Positions 37,168-48,099 of a DNA stretch of 64,000 bases are shown one piece after another. Where the stretch lies: positions 11,637,180 through 11,701,179 of the forward strand of contig JABBOT010000009.1 in the NCBI GenBank assembly GCA_016165875.1, in the 5' to 3' direction. The position numbers and the translations under genes are program-made. The stretch comes from Acanthopleura granulata (lineage: Eukaryota > Mollusca > Polyplacophora > Chitonida > Chitonidae). Positions within the stretch are counted from its first letter, which is position 1, and each line of letters begins with the position of its first letter. A model generated the notes under the pieces. That model worked only from the letters and a program-made list of their open reading frames with translations, did not search any database and was not told where the DNA came from.

Positions 37168-37252
37168 CTAATGTCAGTCCTTCCTCTGGGATCATATATT
37201 TGGAAATTTATTATAGAGTTTACCGAGATTATCCCATTGGTCGGGTGTGACA
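37168..37252 (-). repeat. Right terminal sequence, inverted relative of 28823-28910
   Basis: The last 85 bp end GGTCGGGTGTGACA. Their reverse complement (TGTCACACCCGACCAATGGGATAATCTCGG when read in pieces) matches the left terminus across almost its whole length, apart from an insertion of about 7 bp in the left copy. Confidence 0.8.
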
Positions 37253-37324
37253 GTATGTACAACATACATTTACTAAACTGCTACATATTTGAACACTGTT
37301 CTTTACGATTTATATATTTATATA

Positions 37325-37840
37325 TCAATATTAATGAATACAGGTGAGTATGTTTCTTAAGATTAAGAGAAACAAGAATTTTGAATGTTCTTCAGCTGAT
37401 ATAAATAGTAAACTGTTCCTTTATTTTTATCACTATATCCTATATATTATATTTATATATGCATATTTATTTGATTGTTCATTAAGGCCAAATTCAACAA
37501 TGTTGTCACTTACAACATGGTGATCAGCTTTATGGGCCTAGAAAAACACAGCGACCAGGGTAAACCACTGATCTTTTGTGTATCTGAGGAGTATGTTTCA
37601 AATGAAATAAATTATGCACATATATATGAATGTCAGTATTTTTCTTAAAATTAAGACTGACATGAAAGTATGTGCTCTTAAATTTATGAATACAAAAAGT
37701 AAGCTAGTATTATCTAACCATGGCTATATACTGTTTATATTTGCCTGTTTATCAAGGCAAAAGTCCAGAACTTTTCACTTACATGATGGCAATCAGTTTT
37801 ATGGGTGGAGAAAAACAGAATGCCAAAGGTGAACGGTGGC
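37325..37840 (+). repeat. Diverged direct duplication, two units of about 250 bp
   Basis: About 37325-37570 and 37590-37840 share landmarks in the same order: TTTCTTAAGATTAAGA/TTTCTTAAAATTAAGA, a TATTTGATTGTTCATTAAGG/TTTGCCTGTTTATCAAGG stretch, CACTTACAACATGGTGATCA/CACTTACATGATGGCAATCA, and GCTTTATGGGCCTAGAAAAACA/GTTTTATGGGTGGAGAAAAACA. No coding potential was recognised. From 37841 to 38860 I see nothing further. Confidence 0.7.
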
Positions 37841-38867
37841 AGTTACTGACTAACTTTCCATTTGTGGCATGTATATCCACACCTTGTTGGCTCAATACAT
37901 GTACCTGTCTAATTTACAAGAATGTAAATATATCAGCATTTCCAATTGTTTATTATTTCAAATGAAATGAGAGAATATTTTCTATGAATGGTCAGGATAA
38001 TGTTATTTTACAGATATTCAGGTGTATTGCAGCTTATAACATCTGTATTCTCTACTGAGCATGTCAGTTTTAATGACTTTTGCAACAAATAATGCATTAA
38101 GAGTCTATAAGAAATTCCAACCTAATCTCTTCATTCATGTCAGCAAATAAAATATTTTCTTTCATTACCTTGTACATGTATTTGTTGCTATTTGTACCAG
38201 CAATACACTTACATGGCTAGCTGTTGTCACCGGTGGCTAATTTGCTAGCCTGGTGCCATTAATACATATGTTTATAGGTGTGAATCTAAGAGAAACTGTT
38301 AAATTGATATGTCACGATAATCATCATTCATGGGTTGTGTTTAATATTCATTAAACATATTGCTGTTTATAAAGATTTGCTAGTGTATGGCTGGAGAGTA
38401 AAAAGCGAGAACAGACTTATTACCATTACCAGCTTTCAGATCTAATGCTAGTTCAATCATGCAGCCCATAACATGTAAATATGTAGTTGCACCTGGGAAT
38501 ATTCTCAGAGTTGTATTTATCGGACAAGATGTATACCACAATGATATTTAGAAAGTTTACCAGTAGTAGGATGCTTTACATGGAACAAGGTATATACATG
38601 TAGTTTAAGTCTACGTGTCACCATGCTTTGTTGATATAGTGATAGAGACATGGCAGGGTAAAGATCACCTAGTTCCGACATGTGGTTTTGGAATTCAAGC
38701 GGGTGATACTTTTCTCATTTTACTGATAAATTGATCTCTTTTAGGATAAATGAAAGTGAGGATAAGTCGCGGGTGATATTATATAACCCTCATTAGAGTC
38801 TGGGTTTCGTCAGCACACCCATATAGAAAAAACAGTGAGAATTTTTTAGGATCAATTGTTTCATCAC

Positions 38868-39155
38868 GGTGATCAGCGCCATTGTGAGACTGGGCACACG
38901 ACAGGACCGTTCCCGAAGTCCCTGCGACGAGCGTCCAGAATGTATCAGCGTTGTCAGAGCGGACAGACTATACGGCCGTTGGCTAAGTCTCCTCGACGAG
39001 CGTCCAAAATTAATCGGCAGTGTGAGACAGCGCACAATATAGGACCAATGGTTGAGTCGCCGTGACGACCGTACAGAATGAATCACCATTGTGACAACGC
39101 CCACAATACAGGACCTTTGGCTGAGTGGCCACGACGGGCGTCCAAAATCTGGTAG
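38868..39155. repeat. 69-bp minisatellite, four diverged copies
   Basis: The units share CATTGTGAGAC...GCACA, ATACAGGACC, GAGTC(T/G)CC and CGACGAGCGTCCAAAAT. The 69-bp (23-codon) period keeps frames open and creates a 123-codon minus-strand ORF at 38793-39164, which is an artefact. GC content is higher than in the flanks. Confidence 0.85.
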
Positions 39156-39771
39156 ATATAACATGCCGTGGGCTTCATACTTAACTTATCTTCAGAAAAC
39201 TCTATCTTTATAGACTGTATCAGTCGTGCATCTGGTGATTGCAGAAATTCTCCCGCCAGTTATATAGCGATCTTCAAGAACCACGGCATAAGCCTTCTGC
39301 AGTCCCACGTAATTCGACAAATTCTGTACATTTCAAGTTAATCTTTGAGACATATGAAAGTTTACTTGAACTTCAGATTATTTGTAAGTTAAAAATTGAT
39401 ATTAAACAAATATACGCACACACATTAACCCAACCCTGAACCGAATCCTGGGCTGTCGCCAACATCTAACTGTACAATGTTGTGGCATGTAGCATAAGTC
39501 GCCAAGTACATTTACTTTATAGTCTCACGTATGATTCGTTCTGCACTTGCGCATGCTGATGTTCCCAATTTAAAGAAGGAATCTGGTTGAATCTAGAGCA
39601 CCATTATTAAGCAAGATTTTGTCGATGTAATTAGATCTCGCTATTCCTAGAATTTCGTAACAAAAATATTTCATCCTCGAATATACAAAATGTGGTCAGT
39701 TATTTACATTCAGAGAAAAGAGCCAAGGAACAATTACGTCTTGTACCCTGTAACTGATGACTAATCCAGTT

Positions 39772-41418
39772 TTAAGGTTTACACTTGACCATGTCTTCGG
39801 CCATCTTGGTCAGAGACAGTCTGTCGTATTTCCCATTCGTCGTCCTTGGAAAAGAGTCCGTGAGGAGAAAATGTCCAGGCATGTAACCAAGACCATCTGG
39901 TGCAAGAGACGGCCTGAAGATGTCCAAAGCACGCCGCTTGATATCTTCTATGGTTATATGAGCTTCCGGTTTGAGCCTAATACACGCACAGATCTGCTGA
40001 TAGAGGATTTCGTCACTCACACCAACAACAACAACTTCTTCAATCTCTTCAAAGTTTTCCTGAATCTTCTTCTCGACAAAGGCCGGGTATATTTTCACCG
40101 TAGCCCTCTTGATGATTTCTGTCTTCCTACCTACTAATACGATTCGTTCGTCTGGACGGATGAGTGCCACATCGCCGGTATGGTACCAACCGTCTTTGTC
40201 CACAACAGACGCTCTGGAACAGTCAAGATACACATAATCTTTGGCGCACGCTGGTCCACGGAAACAGAGTTCTCCTGGCGTTTCCACACTGACGACTTCC
40301 TCTTTATCATCCACCACTTTAACCTCGCAGCCAGAGCCGGGGTACCCGAGTGTACCGAACTCAAACCCTTCCGCTGTCGTTACTTTCATACCGACGGAAT
40401 GCAGACATTCTGTCGAACCGTATATCATCAAGACGGACCCTGCGAGGCACAGCATTCTCTCTATGCTCTTCGGGCTCACTCTTTGTCCAGTGACAAGCAA
40501 CCCTGGAAGAATCGGCATCCGGTCGAGCAGATCAGGTCTTCTCTGAAGGCTGTTCAGTCTATATCCCGGGCAAAGAGAAATGTCAGGGCGTTCAGATGAC
40601 AAAACGTTGACGAAGAACTCGTCATCTTCTTCTGAGCTGACTTTCGCCTTGACATAAATTATTCCGGATCCGTTACCAAGATATGCCCATGGGAAGCCGC
40701 CTATCCAAGACATAGGCCTATCGTTAACAAGGACTGTTTCTTCTTCGAACTGAGCAATATCCTGTAGGGCACATCCTCCCATCAGTATCGCGGCATGAGT
40801 GTGCACCACGAGCTTAGGAACTCCAGTACTGCCCGAGGTTAATATCATCAATGATTCGTCGTCGGCACGCACTTCGGGAAAATGAACGTCTGGAGCCGGG
40901 TCGTTCCCTGTCAAACCATAAAGGTCAAAGGTCGTTGTCTTACATTTAAGGTCGTCAAACAATGTCACGATGACTCTACGTTGTTGGATCTCCAACAGCT
41001 CTCCATCGGAATGGCTTTTTTCTCTCACCTCAGCAACACATCCTAGTCTTTTGGCGATGCTCGTGAATTCTTTCTCATCGAAGGAAGGCGAGTTGATCGC
41101 AGTGGCACCGGCCATGTTGATACCAAAATAGGTTACTATCCAGTTTGTCCCTGTGTCGACAAACATGGCTATTTTGTCCCCAGCTTTGATACCAAGTCCG
41201 ACGAAATGTCGGGCCAACCAGTCGGCCTTCTCTACTACTTGTTTCCTTGTCAAGATGTCCCTGGGTTGCCCCGGTTCTCTAAAGACAAACGCCATCTTGT
41301 CTGGATTGTCCTTTGCCAGCTCTCGTATTCTGTTCGGAATGGAGCGACGAAAGTCCAATTTTCCGCTTGTAGCTCGGATGTAGCTCCCCTCGTTGTTGCC
41401 ATATTGGTGTTTGTCCAT
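39772..41418 (-). CDS. ANL-superfamily acyl-CoA synthetase/AMP-dependent ligase, copy 1
   Basis: Enzymes of this class activate a carboxylic acid with ATP to an acyl-adenylate and usually pass it to CoA; the substrate here is unknown. The ORF gives 548 residues from the ATG at 41418, in one exon. Core motifs by residue: P-loop LTSGSTGVPK (193-202), A5 YGSTE (333-337), A7 WYHTGD (411-416), hinge GRKTEIIKR (430-438) and A10 RTTNGKYDR with catalytic Lys530. Length fits the family. The frame is open to 41562 upstream, but TTTCCTATCTTAG/AGATTC about 10 bp before the ATG is a splice acceptor, matching copy 2, so an upstream non-coding exon is likely. No signal peptide or clear targeting sequence is seen. 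It lies head to head with copy 2. Confidence 0.93.
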   Translation of the reverse strand: MDKHQYGNNEGSYIRATSGKLDFRRSIPNRIRELAKDNPDKMAFVFREPGQPRDILTRKQVVEKADWLARHFVGLGIKAGDKIAMFVDTGTNWIVTYFGINMAGATAINSPSFDEKEFTSIAKRLGCVAEVREKSHSDGELLEIQQRRVIVTLFDDLKCKTTTFDLYGLTGNDPAPDVHFPEVRADDESLMILTSGSTGVPKLVVHTHAAILMGGCALQDIAQFEEETVLVNDRPMSWIGGFPWAYLGNGSGIIYVKAKVSSEEDDEFFVNVLSSERPDISLCPGYRLNSLQRRPDLLDRMPILPGLLVTGQRVSPKSIERMLCLAGSVLMIYGSTECLHSVGMKVTTAEGFEFGTLGYPGSGCEVKVVDDKEEVVSVETPGELCFRGPACAKDYVYLDCSRASVVDKDGWYHTGDVALIRPDERIVLVGRKTEIIKRATVKIYPAFVEKKIQENFEEIEEVVVVGVSDEILYQQICACIRLKPEAHITIEDIKRRALDIFRPSLAPDGLGYMPGHFLLTDSFPRTTNGKYDRLSLTKMAEDMVKCKP

Positions 41419-41639
41419 GTCTGAATCTCTAAGATAGGAAAAAAGAAAAAGAGAAACAGCATACTGAATTTTAGTGAACTGTATGAGACAGACAAAGGCA
41501 TAGATTTGGAACTGCTCAACATATACTTTAGATGAAATGAATTTTCCCAAGCGTATCGGCATATATTTTATCGTGATTTAAAGATAAGACGAATATTTAA
41601 TATTTAGTGTCAAAGAAGGGACTTGGAAACAAGGATTGT

Positions 41640-44600
41640 TTTTTTTTTTTTACACTACAAGACTCCTTGGTATGACTAAAGAGTTCATGTCTCATATTTA
41701 CAATTCTGTTGATCAGAAACTTTACAGAGCCGATGAGTTTAAGTGTTATGTTTGGAATTGTATTGAAAGTTTTGCCAATGGCAACTCTCTCTGGCGATAT
41801 ACTGGTGTCATAGATTCATAGTTCTAGGTCCTTCCAATCGTTCAAGTACAGTGATCACCATCAGTAAAGTACCAACACAGTATTTGGGCCAAAAAATCCC
41901 CAGTAGAAAACTCTTTGGCACTGGTCAGCATATTGCTATCAATTGACATTCTTTCCCGTATGTCATGAGATATCAGACAATTCAGTAGTGAAAAAAATAA
42001 GCGGATACACGGTGTTAGTGTGGTCTGAAGTTAAGTAGAAGGTGATATATACAGAGGGAAGATAAATAAAATAAGATTATTAAGCTTTTTAAGAGAGAAC
42101 GTGCACCATATGTCATCTCATGTTTGTGTCGGTGAGTAAAAACACCATTAAGAACTGCTTCTGAATATATCGGCAGATTTTTCAGCAAATTGAATGTAGT
42201 CAAAGATTTTGTTTGAATGGATGATTTAATGGACTGTATTGATAATGTGTGCTTGTAATACTTGGCGGCCGCTGGAACCTGGCCTATTTGGCTAGGGTGG
42301 TACATGTGTAGTTCCAGTTATGCTTCGCCACCTCATTCCAGGTTATGTGACGTTGCACTGCCCATGTCCCTTAATATTTCGTGAAAATATTTAGCCCAAA
42401 ACAAAATCGGGGCTGAGATTACCCTGTGGAAATATCAGTTTCTTCTTCATTTTCATTATTGACACAGCTTGTAAACAAAGACTGATAACATCTTATGATA
42501 GACAGTCGAAGAGTAACAATAACAAGGGATGGGTTTTGGTGGATTGTGAGTTTTTAAAAAACTTTCATATGCTGATATTCCTATCTTTCTTAGAGGGCTG
42601 TTAACTCAGTTAGCTGGCTAGCAATTCTTGTTTAGCCAGTTTCACAAAGAAAATATTTGGCCATCGGCTAAAGCTTTATGTCTTACATTCTGAAAGTTAG
42701 CCTGAAATCCTTTGTCATTTTCCACGGTGGTTAAGAAGAAACAAATTCGGACCTGAAAGTGCTATATGTCCAGTTTTGAAAGTTTATTTCTTGATTGAAG
42801 AAAATAGGAAAGTATCAGCTTCTTTCAGGACATGAAAGTATTTTCAAAGCTCACAATCCACCGTCCGTTGTTGTGGTTTAGCTTTGACCGTCTTTGATGA
42901 GAGTTATCACTCCTTGCTTACAAGCTATAGCAGTGACGAAAATCAAGACGAAATTAACATCTTTATCTGATATTTAGACATAGTAATTAGGTTCATTTAT
43001 AAAATAGAAGCTGATTAAACAATTATCATCATTGATCCAACCTACAAGATACTAGTAACTGCATAGCGCCCATATAGCCAGCTATAGGAAGTCGGCTAAG
43101 CATTATTTAGACAGTTTTACTTTTGTGAAACGGCGCAGCCGTTTCTTTTCGTTGCTTTCTTACGGTAGTGAGCTAAATGGCCTTTAGTCGACTAACCGAC
43201 CTTAGAGGGCTACGGAAGTTTTGTGAAACAGCTCTCTTAGCCGACCAACGAACCTTAGCCCTTAGGTTGTGAAACAGGCCCCAGCTCATTAGTTCGAGCC
43301 AGGGTTGGTGACCGCGTTTATCACACAGTCGTTGTTCTTGTTTGGCTCTGTGCGCTTTAGTCTTTCGTATTGCAATTTAGGAAATTCTGGATGAGTGATG
43401 GCTAATAGAAAGACATAGATAAATGATGAGCTGTTCTCTTCACAGTTCATCGATGTGAAAATAGGTTAAAATGAAGAATACATAAGAATATTCTGTTAAC
43501 TCCTTGAAAAACTCTATAAATGTATTACCTTATTCTCTCGAAGAGGTTCCCAAACTTAGGTTTGGTGGCTTTGGCATGCAAAAATGGGAATGCTTTCTCT
43601 GACCAGGTGTGGCTGGGTAGTGCATTCACGACTGACCGAAGATGGAGGCATCTGGCCTAACGTATATAATATAGTCCGCTTTCAGGAATAAGGTATGGGA
43701 GGACATACAAAAGTCGTGTGAGAATGTATAATGAAGGCAGTCAGTTACTTGCAGTCTTCACCAGGTCAGGTCAGGTCTGTATATATAGATGTATATATTG
43801 TTTTAAACTGAAGGTGGATCCTTTCATACTGACTACATGTATTCATACTTCGTCAAGAAGCAGCTGTAAAATTTGTCGAGGAAGTCAGCTTAGCACGAGT
43901 ATCTATGACTGTTTGGTACATTGCTGAAACCATTTGAAGCTTTATGCTCATGCGCAATTATGTGCAACTCGAAACCCCTATCTGGCTTCCGAATATATTT
44001 CCCACGTGACTTGGGCGCAGACTTCGTATATCTGATTCTTAAAGACTGTTATTCATTGCGAAGCGGCAAGACATGCTGCGCAAAGTTTAGACGTGTTCTG
44101 GGATGACGTTACATTTGAAGTTACAAGAATTCCCATTTTTTGGACATCAAGCCGGCTGAACTAGAATTTGAGAATCTCCTGTGAAGAATAGGGTAAATGA
44201 TTTATTACGATCTACAAACTGTTTTTCTCGGTTTTACTCGGATTATCATATGGCTGTGCGAGGCAAAAACAGCCGATGTTTTGTCTTTCGTCTGTCAAAA
44301 TGGACGAAAGGAAGGTAAGAGGATCTTAGACTTTTGCGATAAAAACACCACTTACGCCTACTGTGTGGTGAAATTTATGGGGGTATTTTTATTATCTGAT
44401 CCATTCTTTAAACAAAAATAGCTGTAGCAAAACGGCCCAGGCTGCTGAAATTCAAAGCGTCAGACGCGACATTCGTATAAGACTCGCAAACCATTGCAAG
44501 GCTGTCGGAGGGAATATTCGCAAGACTGATTTCCAAAAGAACCAACACATCAGTTTGCCAAAGGGCTGTTAAGAATTGTTTATCTTCGTCATGTCTGTAT

Positions 44601-44990
44601 CACCGTATTTATTCGTGTAGAACACGTGAGGTTACTGGGACGAAAAGAACATGATCTCGACTCTGTACGAAAGTTTGGCTTCAAAAACGACCAACCTAGA
44701 GCTATCCTGTGCTCCATGGCTTGGTAAATAGAAAAGACAAGCTTGGGTGACGATGCTCTGAACAAATGTTTGAAAGATAGACATATGAGGATATTGTATA
44801 AAATTTTTTTTTAATTTAATGTGAATTTCTGTTTATATTGATTTCTAATTTTTATTTTTGTTAATTTTTGAAAGCGTCTTGTTTGCTTTGTTATATTGCG
44901 GATGTTATCAATCTGATGCCAATCGCCATAACTGTTTCTTGCTTTGCAACATGTTTTCGTCATGCTATGGCTAGAATACAGCCGATGTTG
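41640..44990. other. Spacer between the two ligase genes
   Basis: This should hold the promoter and first exon of copy 1, which reads left from 41418, but I cannot place them. There is no CRE/CCAAT repeat like that upstream of copy 2. A stretch at about 42590-43290 has TTTCACAAA-type words at both ends (GTTTCACAAAGAAAA on the left, TTGTGAAACAGGCCC on the right) and may be a small transposon remnant. No coding region was recognised. Confidence 0.4.
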
Positions 44991-45004
44991 CGTTAGCCTC
45001 TAAT

Positions 45005-45562
45005 CAGTGAAAAAAAAGACAACAAAAAAGATAACCAAATTTATTTCAGAAGAGGGGTCCATACAGACCTAAAGGGACCTGGGCATTTTTATGATGTGTT
45101 TGGTAACTCTATAAATCACCTTTTAATCTGGAATTCTTACGATCCCATGCAATATATACTCCGTATAGAGAAACCTGAAACACGATGTCGCGTGAGTCAA
45201 ACCCTATGATCTTCAGTATTAGATGCGAGACACTCCTTTGTGTGCGAAGTGTGATCTCCTTTATTACGCAATGTGGCCTCCTGTTTGACACCTCGGGGAA
45301 TAACCTCGGGCGTATTACATTGCAACCTTCTCGTCCAAGGTGACTTTAAAGCATATCAGGCTTGTCTCGTGATTAGAAAGAAAACAGCTGATTTGACACT
45401 TCTTCTCCATACTAAAATGGTGAACTCGGAACGGGTGACGTCACAGCGGAAACATATGCCTTCGCGGGTGGTAGAAATATCTTGCCCTTGATTGGCTAAA
45501 ACTGAGAGCATCGGGGTCCCGTCGATTCTCCCTACGTGGGCATTTTGGCTTACTTTGAACAT
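45005..45562 (+). promoter_or_regulatory. CRE/CCAAT promoter-like repeat, copy A
   Basis: A roughly 555-bp module shared with 50197-50735 and 51065-51621. It has a perfect CRE TGACGTCA (45436-45443) and an inverted CCAAT box ATTGG (45491-45495). It lies 570 bp upstream of the ATG of ligase copy 2, before the acceptor at 46121, so it is the best candidate for that gene's promoter and first exon. GACAG/GTAAAT near 45593 could be the first-exon donor. Confidence 0.65.
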
Positions 45563-46131
45563 CGAAAACTACTGAACCATTTAAAAATAGACAGGTAAAT
45601 TTTTTAAAACTTTGAATGTGATTGTTTAGCAGTGCATGTATACATTTGGTCCAGTGTTGTCTTTTGTTTTAATTTCCATACATTTTTCACGGTAATGAAT
45701 AAACTGCTTTGCTGATTGTGTGGCTCATAGTGGCCAGAGGTGAACGACTGGATTGGTTAAGGCCATCTGTGCCTATGACGCCCCAGTATGTGAACAAACA
45801 ACCTTCCGGGAGCATTGAAACTTTCCATGTATTGTACCGTCTTTCGATGCATCAGTCAAAGTTCTGATTCCACTGCGAACATAATGGCTAAATTTTTGAA
45901 ACAAAATAAGCTTTTGTAGTGTTTTTTTTAACATGCTCTGTATTTGATCTCATCTAAGAATAACTCAGCATACGTAAGTTTTATCTTTGGTTATTAAACT
46001 AAGAAAAGTGCTGGCTGTAAACTTCGGAAACGAACTCATAGCCTTTTTTAGCCTTGAAACAGTTAATTCCCATAATAGAAAAAAATCACCACCTTTTTTT
46101 GTCTCTCTCTGTTTCTTTCAGAGAACCAGAT

Positions 46132-47790
46132 ATGGAGAAACACCAATGTTGTGACCTCAAGATGAGCTACTTCCGGACTCCTTCGACAAACTTCGACTTT
46201 CGACGCACGATTCCAGACAGAATACGAGAGTGGGCGAAGGACAATCCAGACAAATTGGCATTTGTCTTTAGAGAGCTAGGACAACCCAGGCATACCTTGA
46301 CAAGGAAACAAGTAGTAGAGAAGGCCGACTGGTTGGCCCGACATTTCGTCGGACTTGGTATCAAAGCCGGGGACAAAATAGCCATGCTTATCGACACAGG
46401 GGCAAACTGGATAGTAACCTATATTGGTATCAACATGGCCGGTGCCACTGCGATCAACTCGCCTTCCTTCGATGAGAAAGAATTCACGAGCATTGCCAAA
46501 AGGCTAGGATGCGTTGCTACGGTGTCGGAAATAAACCATACTGAGGGAGAGGTTTCCAAGCTCCAACAACGTAGAGTCATCCTGACAACACTTGACGCCG
46601 TTGAATATAAGACAGCGACCTTTGACCTGTATGCTCTCACAAAGAGCGACCCGGCTCCAGACTTTGACCTCCCCAAAGTGTATGCCGACGACGAATCATT
46701 GATGATGTTAACTTCTGGCAGTAGTGGAGTTCCTAAGCTTGTGGTGCACACCCATGCCGCGCTTCTTACAGGAACGCATACGCTGATGGATTTATTAGAG
46801 TTCGAAGAGGATGCAGGACTTTTCGTCAACGATAGGCCTATGTCTTGGATAGGCGGCTACCCACTGATGTATATTGGCAACGGATCCGGAATGATTTATA
46901 TTAAGGCGAAAGTCAACTCAGAGAAAGCTGATGAGTTCTTCGTTAACGTTTTATCTTCTGAGCGCCCTTACGCTTCTTCTTTGATGGAACACAGACTGAA
47001 CAGCCTTCAGAGAAGGACTGATCTGCTCGACCGGATGCCGTTTCTTTCAGGGGTAATGACTGGAGGACAAAGAGTGAGCCCGAAGAGCATTGAGAGAATG
47101 CTGTGCCTCGCAGGGTCCGTCTTGGTGGTATACGCTTCGACAGAATGTCTGCATTCCGTCGGTATGAAAGTAACGACAGCGGAAGGGTTTGAGTTCGGTA
47201 CACTCGGGTACCCCGGCTCTGGCTGCGAGGTTAAAGTGGTGGATGATAAAGAGGAAGTCGTCAGTGTGGAAACGCCAGGAGAACTCTGTTTCCGTGGACC
47301 AGCGTGCGCCAAAGATTACGTGTATCTTGACTGTTCCAGAGCGTCTCTTGTGGACAAAGACAGTTGGTACCATACCGGCGATGTGGCACTCATCCATCCA
47401 GACGGACGAATCGTCCTAGTAGGTAGGAAGACAGAAATCATCAAGAGGGCTACGGTGAAAATATTCCCGGCCTTTGTCGAGAAAAAGATTCAGGAAAACT
47501 TTGAAGAGATTGAAGAAGTTGTTGTTGTTGGTGTGAGTGACGAAGTACTGCATCAGGAGATCTGCGCATGTATTATGCTCAAACCGGAAGCTCATATTAC
47601 CAGAGAAGATATCAAGCGGCGTGCTGTGGACATCTTCAGGCCCTCTCTTGCACCAGATGGTCTTGGTTACATGCCTGGACATTTTCTCCTCATTGACTCT
47701 TTTCCAAGGACGACGACCGGGAAATACGACAGACTGTCTCTGACCAAGATGGCCGAAGACATGGTCAAGTGCAAACCTGAGGATGCGTAA
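46132..47790 (+). CDS. ANL-superfamily acyl-CoA synthetase/AMP-dependent ligase, copy 2
   Basis: A paralogue of copy 1 with 552 residues, again in one coding exon with an acceptor (GTTTCTTTCAG/AGAACC) 10 bp before the ATG. Motifs: P-loop LTSGSSGVPK, A5 YASTE (334-338; Ala replaces the usual Gly), A7 WYHTGD, hinge GRKTEIIKR and A10 RTTTGKYDR. The two copies are near-identical from about residue 325 onward and near the N-terminal third. They differ more at about residues 125-180 and 205-300, part of which shapes the acyl pocket. Substrate preference may therefore differ. The CRE/CCAAT module lies upstream. Homology to copy 1 continues about 250 bp past the stop codon. Confidence 0.93.
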   Translation: MEKHQCCDLKMSYFRTPSTNFDFRRTIPDRIREWAKDNPDKLAFVFRELGQPRHTLTRKQVVEKADWLARHFVGLGIKAGDKIAMLIDTGANWIVTYIGINMAGATAINSPSFDEKEFTSIAKRLGCVATVSEINHTEGEVSKLQQRRVILTTLDAVEYKTATFDLYALTKSDPAPDFDLPKVYADDESLMMLTSGSSGVPKLVVHTHAALLTGTHTLMDLLEFEEDAGLFVNDRPMSWIGGYPLMYIGNGSGMIYIKAKVNSEKADEFFVNVLSSERPYASSLMEHRLNSLQRRTDLLDRMPFLSGVMTGGQRVSPKSIERMLCLAGSVLVVYASTECLHSVGMKVTTAEGFEFGTLGYPGSGCEVKVVDDKEEVVSVETPGELCFRGPACAKDYVYLDCSRASLVDKDSWYHTGDVALIHPDGRIVLVGRKTEIIKRATVKIFPAFVEKKIQENFEEIEEVVVVGVSDEVLHQEICACIMLKPEAHITREDIKRRAVDIFRPSLAPDGLGYMPGHFLLIDSFPRTTTGKYDRLSLTKMAEDMVKCKPEDA

Positions 47791-48029
47791 TCCTGGAAAA
47801 CTGGATTAGTCATGAGTTACAGGGCACAAGACGTAATTGTTCCTTGACTCATTTCTTTGAATGCAAATAACTGAGAACATTTTGTCTATTCAAGGATGGA
47901 ATATTTTCTTACGAAATTCTAGAAATAGCGAGATCTAAATACATCGGCAAAATCTTGCTTAATAATGGTGCTCTAGATTCAACCAGATTGCTTCTTTGAA
48001 TTGGGAACATCAGTATACGCAAGTGCAGA

Positions 48030-48095
48030 AAGACGACGACCGGGAAATACGACAGATCTCCATTAACCAAGATCGCCGAAGGCATAATCCACATT
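48030..48095 (+). pseudogene. Orphan 3'-end fragment of a third ligase copy
   Basis: AAGACGACGACCGGGAAATA, CGACAGATCTCCATTAACCA and AGATCGCCGAAGGCATAATC repeat the A10-coding end of copy 2 (47702-47770), including the R-T-T-T-G-K-Y-D-R codons. It sits about 240 bp after the stop of copy 2, at the point where homology between the 3' flanks of copies 1 and 2 ends. The rest of the gene is absent. Confidence 0.75.
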
Positions 48096-48099
48096 TCGA

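Larger units (their letters stand above)
28823..37252 (+). mobile_element. Decayed Ty3/Gypsy-type retroelement with extra KCTD-like gene
   Basis: The element is 8430 bp, flanked by a 4-bp direct repeat GTAT (28819-28822 and 37253-37256) that fits integrase-mediated target duplication. The order is terminal sequence, primer-binding-site-like TGGCAGCGGTGGGATA (about 28915), gag, protease, RT, RNase H, integrase, extra gene, polypurine-like GATGGGGGGCAG (about 35648), TATA box and right end. The domain order RT-RNaseH-IN is diagnostic of Ty3/Gypsy. Many frameshifts and stops show that this is an old, inactive copy. The ends are inverted relatives of each other (see findings), which is abnormal for an LTR element. 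Confidence 0.9.

Noticed and set aside
35659..37252. A full 1.6-kb 3' LTR
   Set aside because: A polypurine-like tract, a TATA box and a GACA end fit, but no matching 5' copy exists in the window, so I do not call it an LTR.
38793..39164. 123-codon minus-strand ORF
   Set aside because: It is explained by the 69-bp minisatellite.
40180..40599. 139-codon plus-strand ORF
   Set aside because: Antisense shadow of ligase copy 1. The same shadow occurs in ligase copy 2 (47047-47397, minus), where the coding strand is conserved.
42590..43290. Possible MITE with TTTCACAAA-type ends
   Set aside because: The end similarity is short and I could not define terminal repeats or a target duplication.
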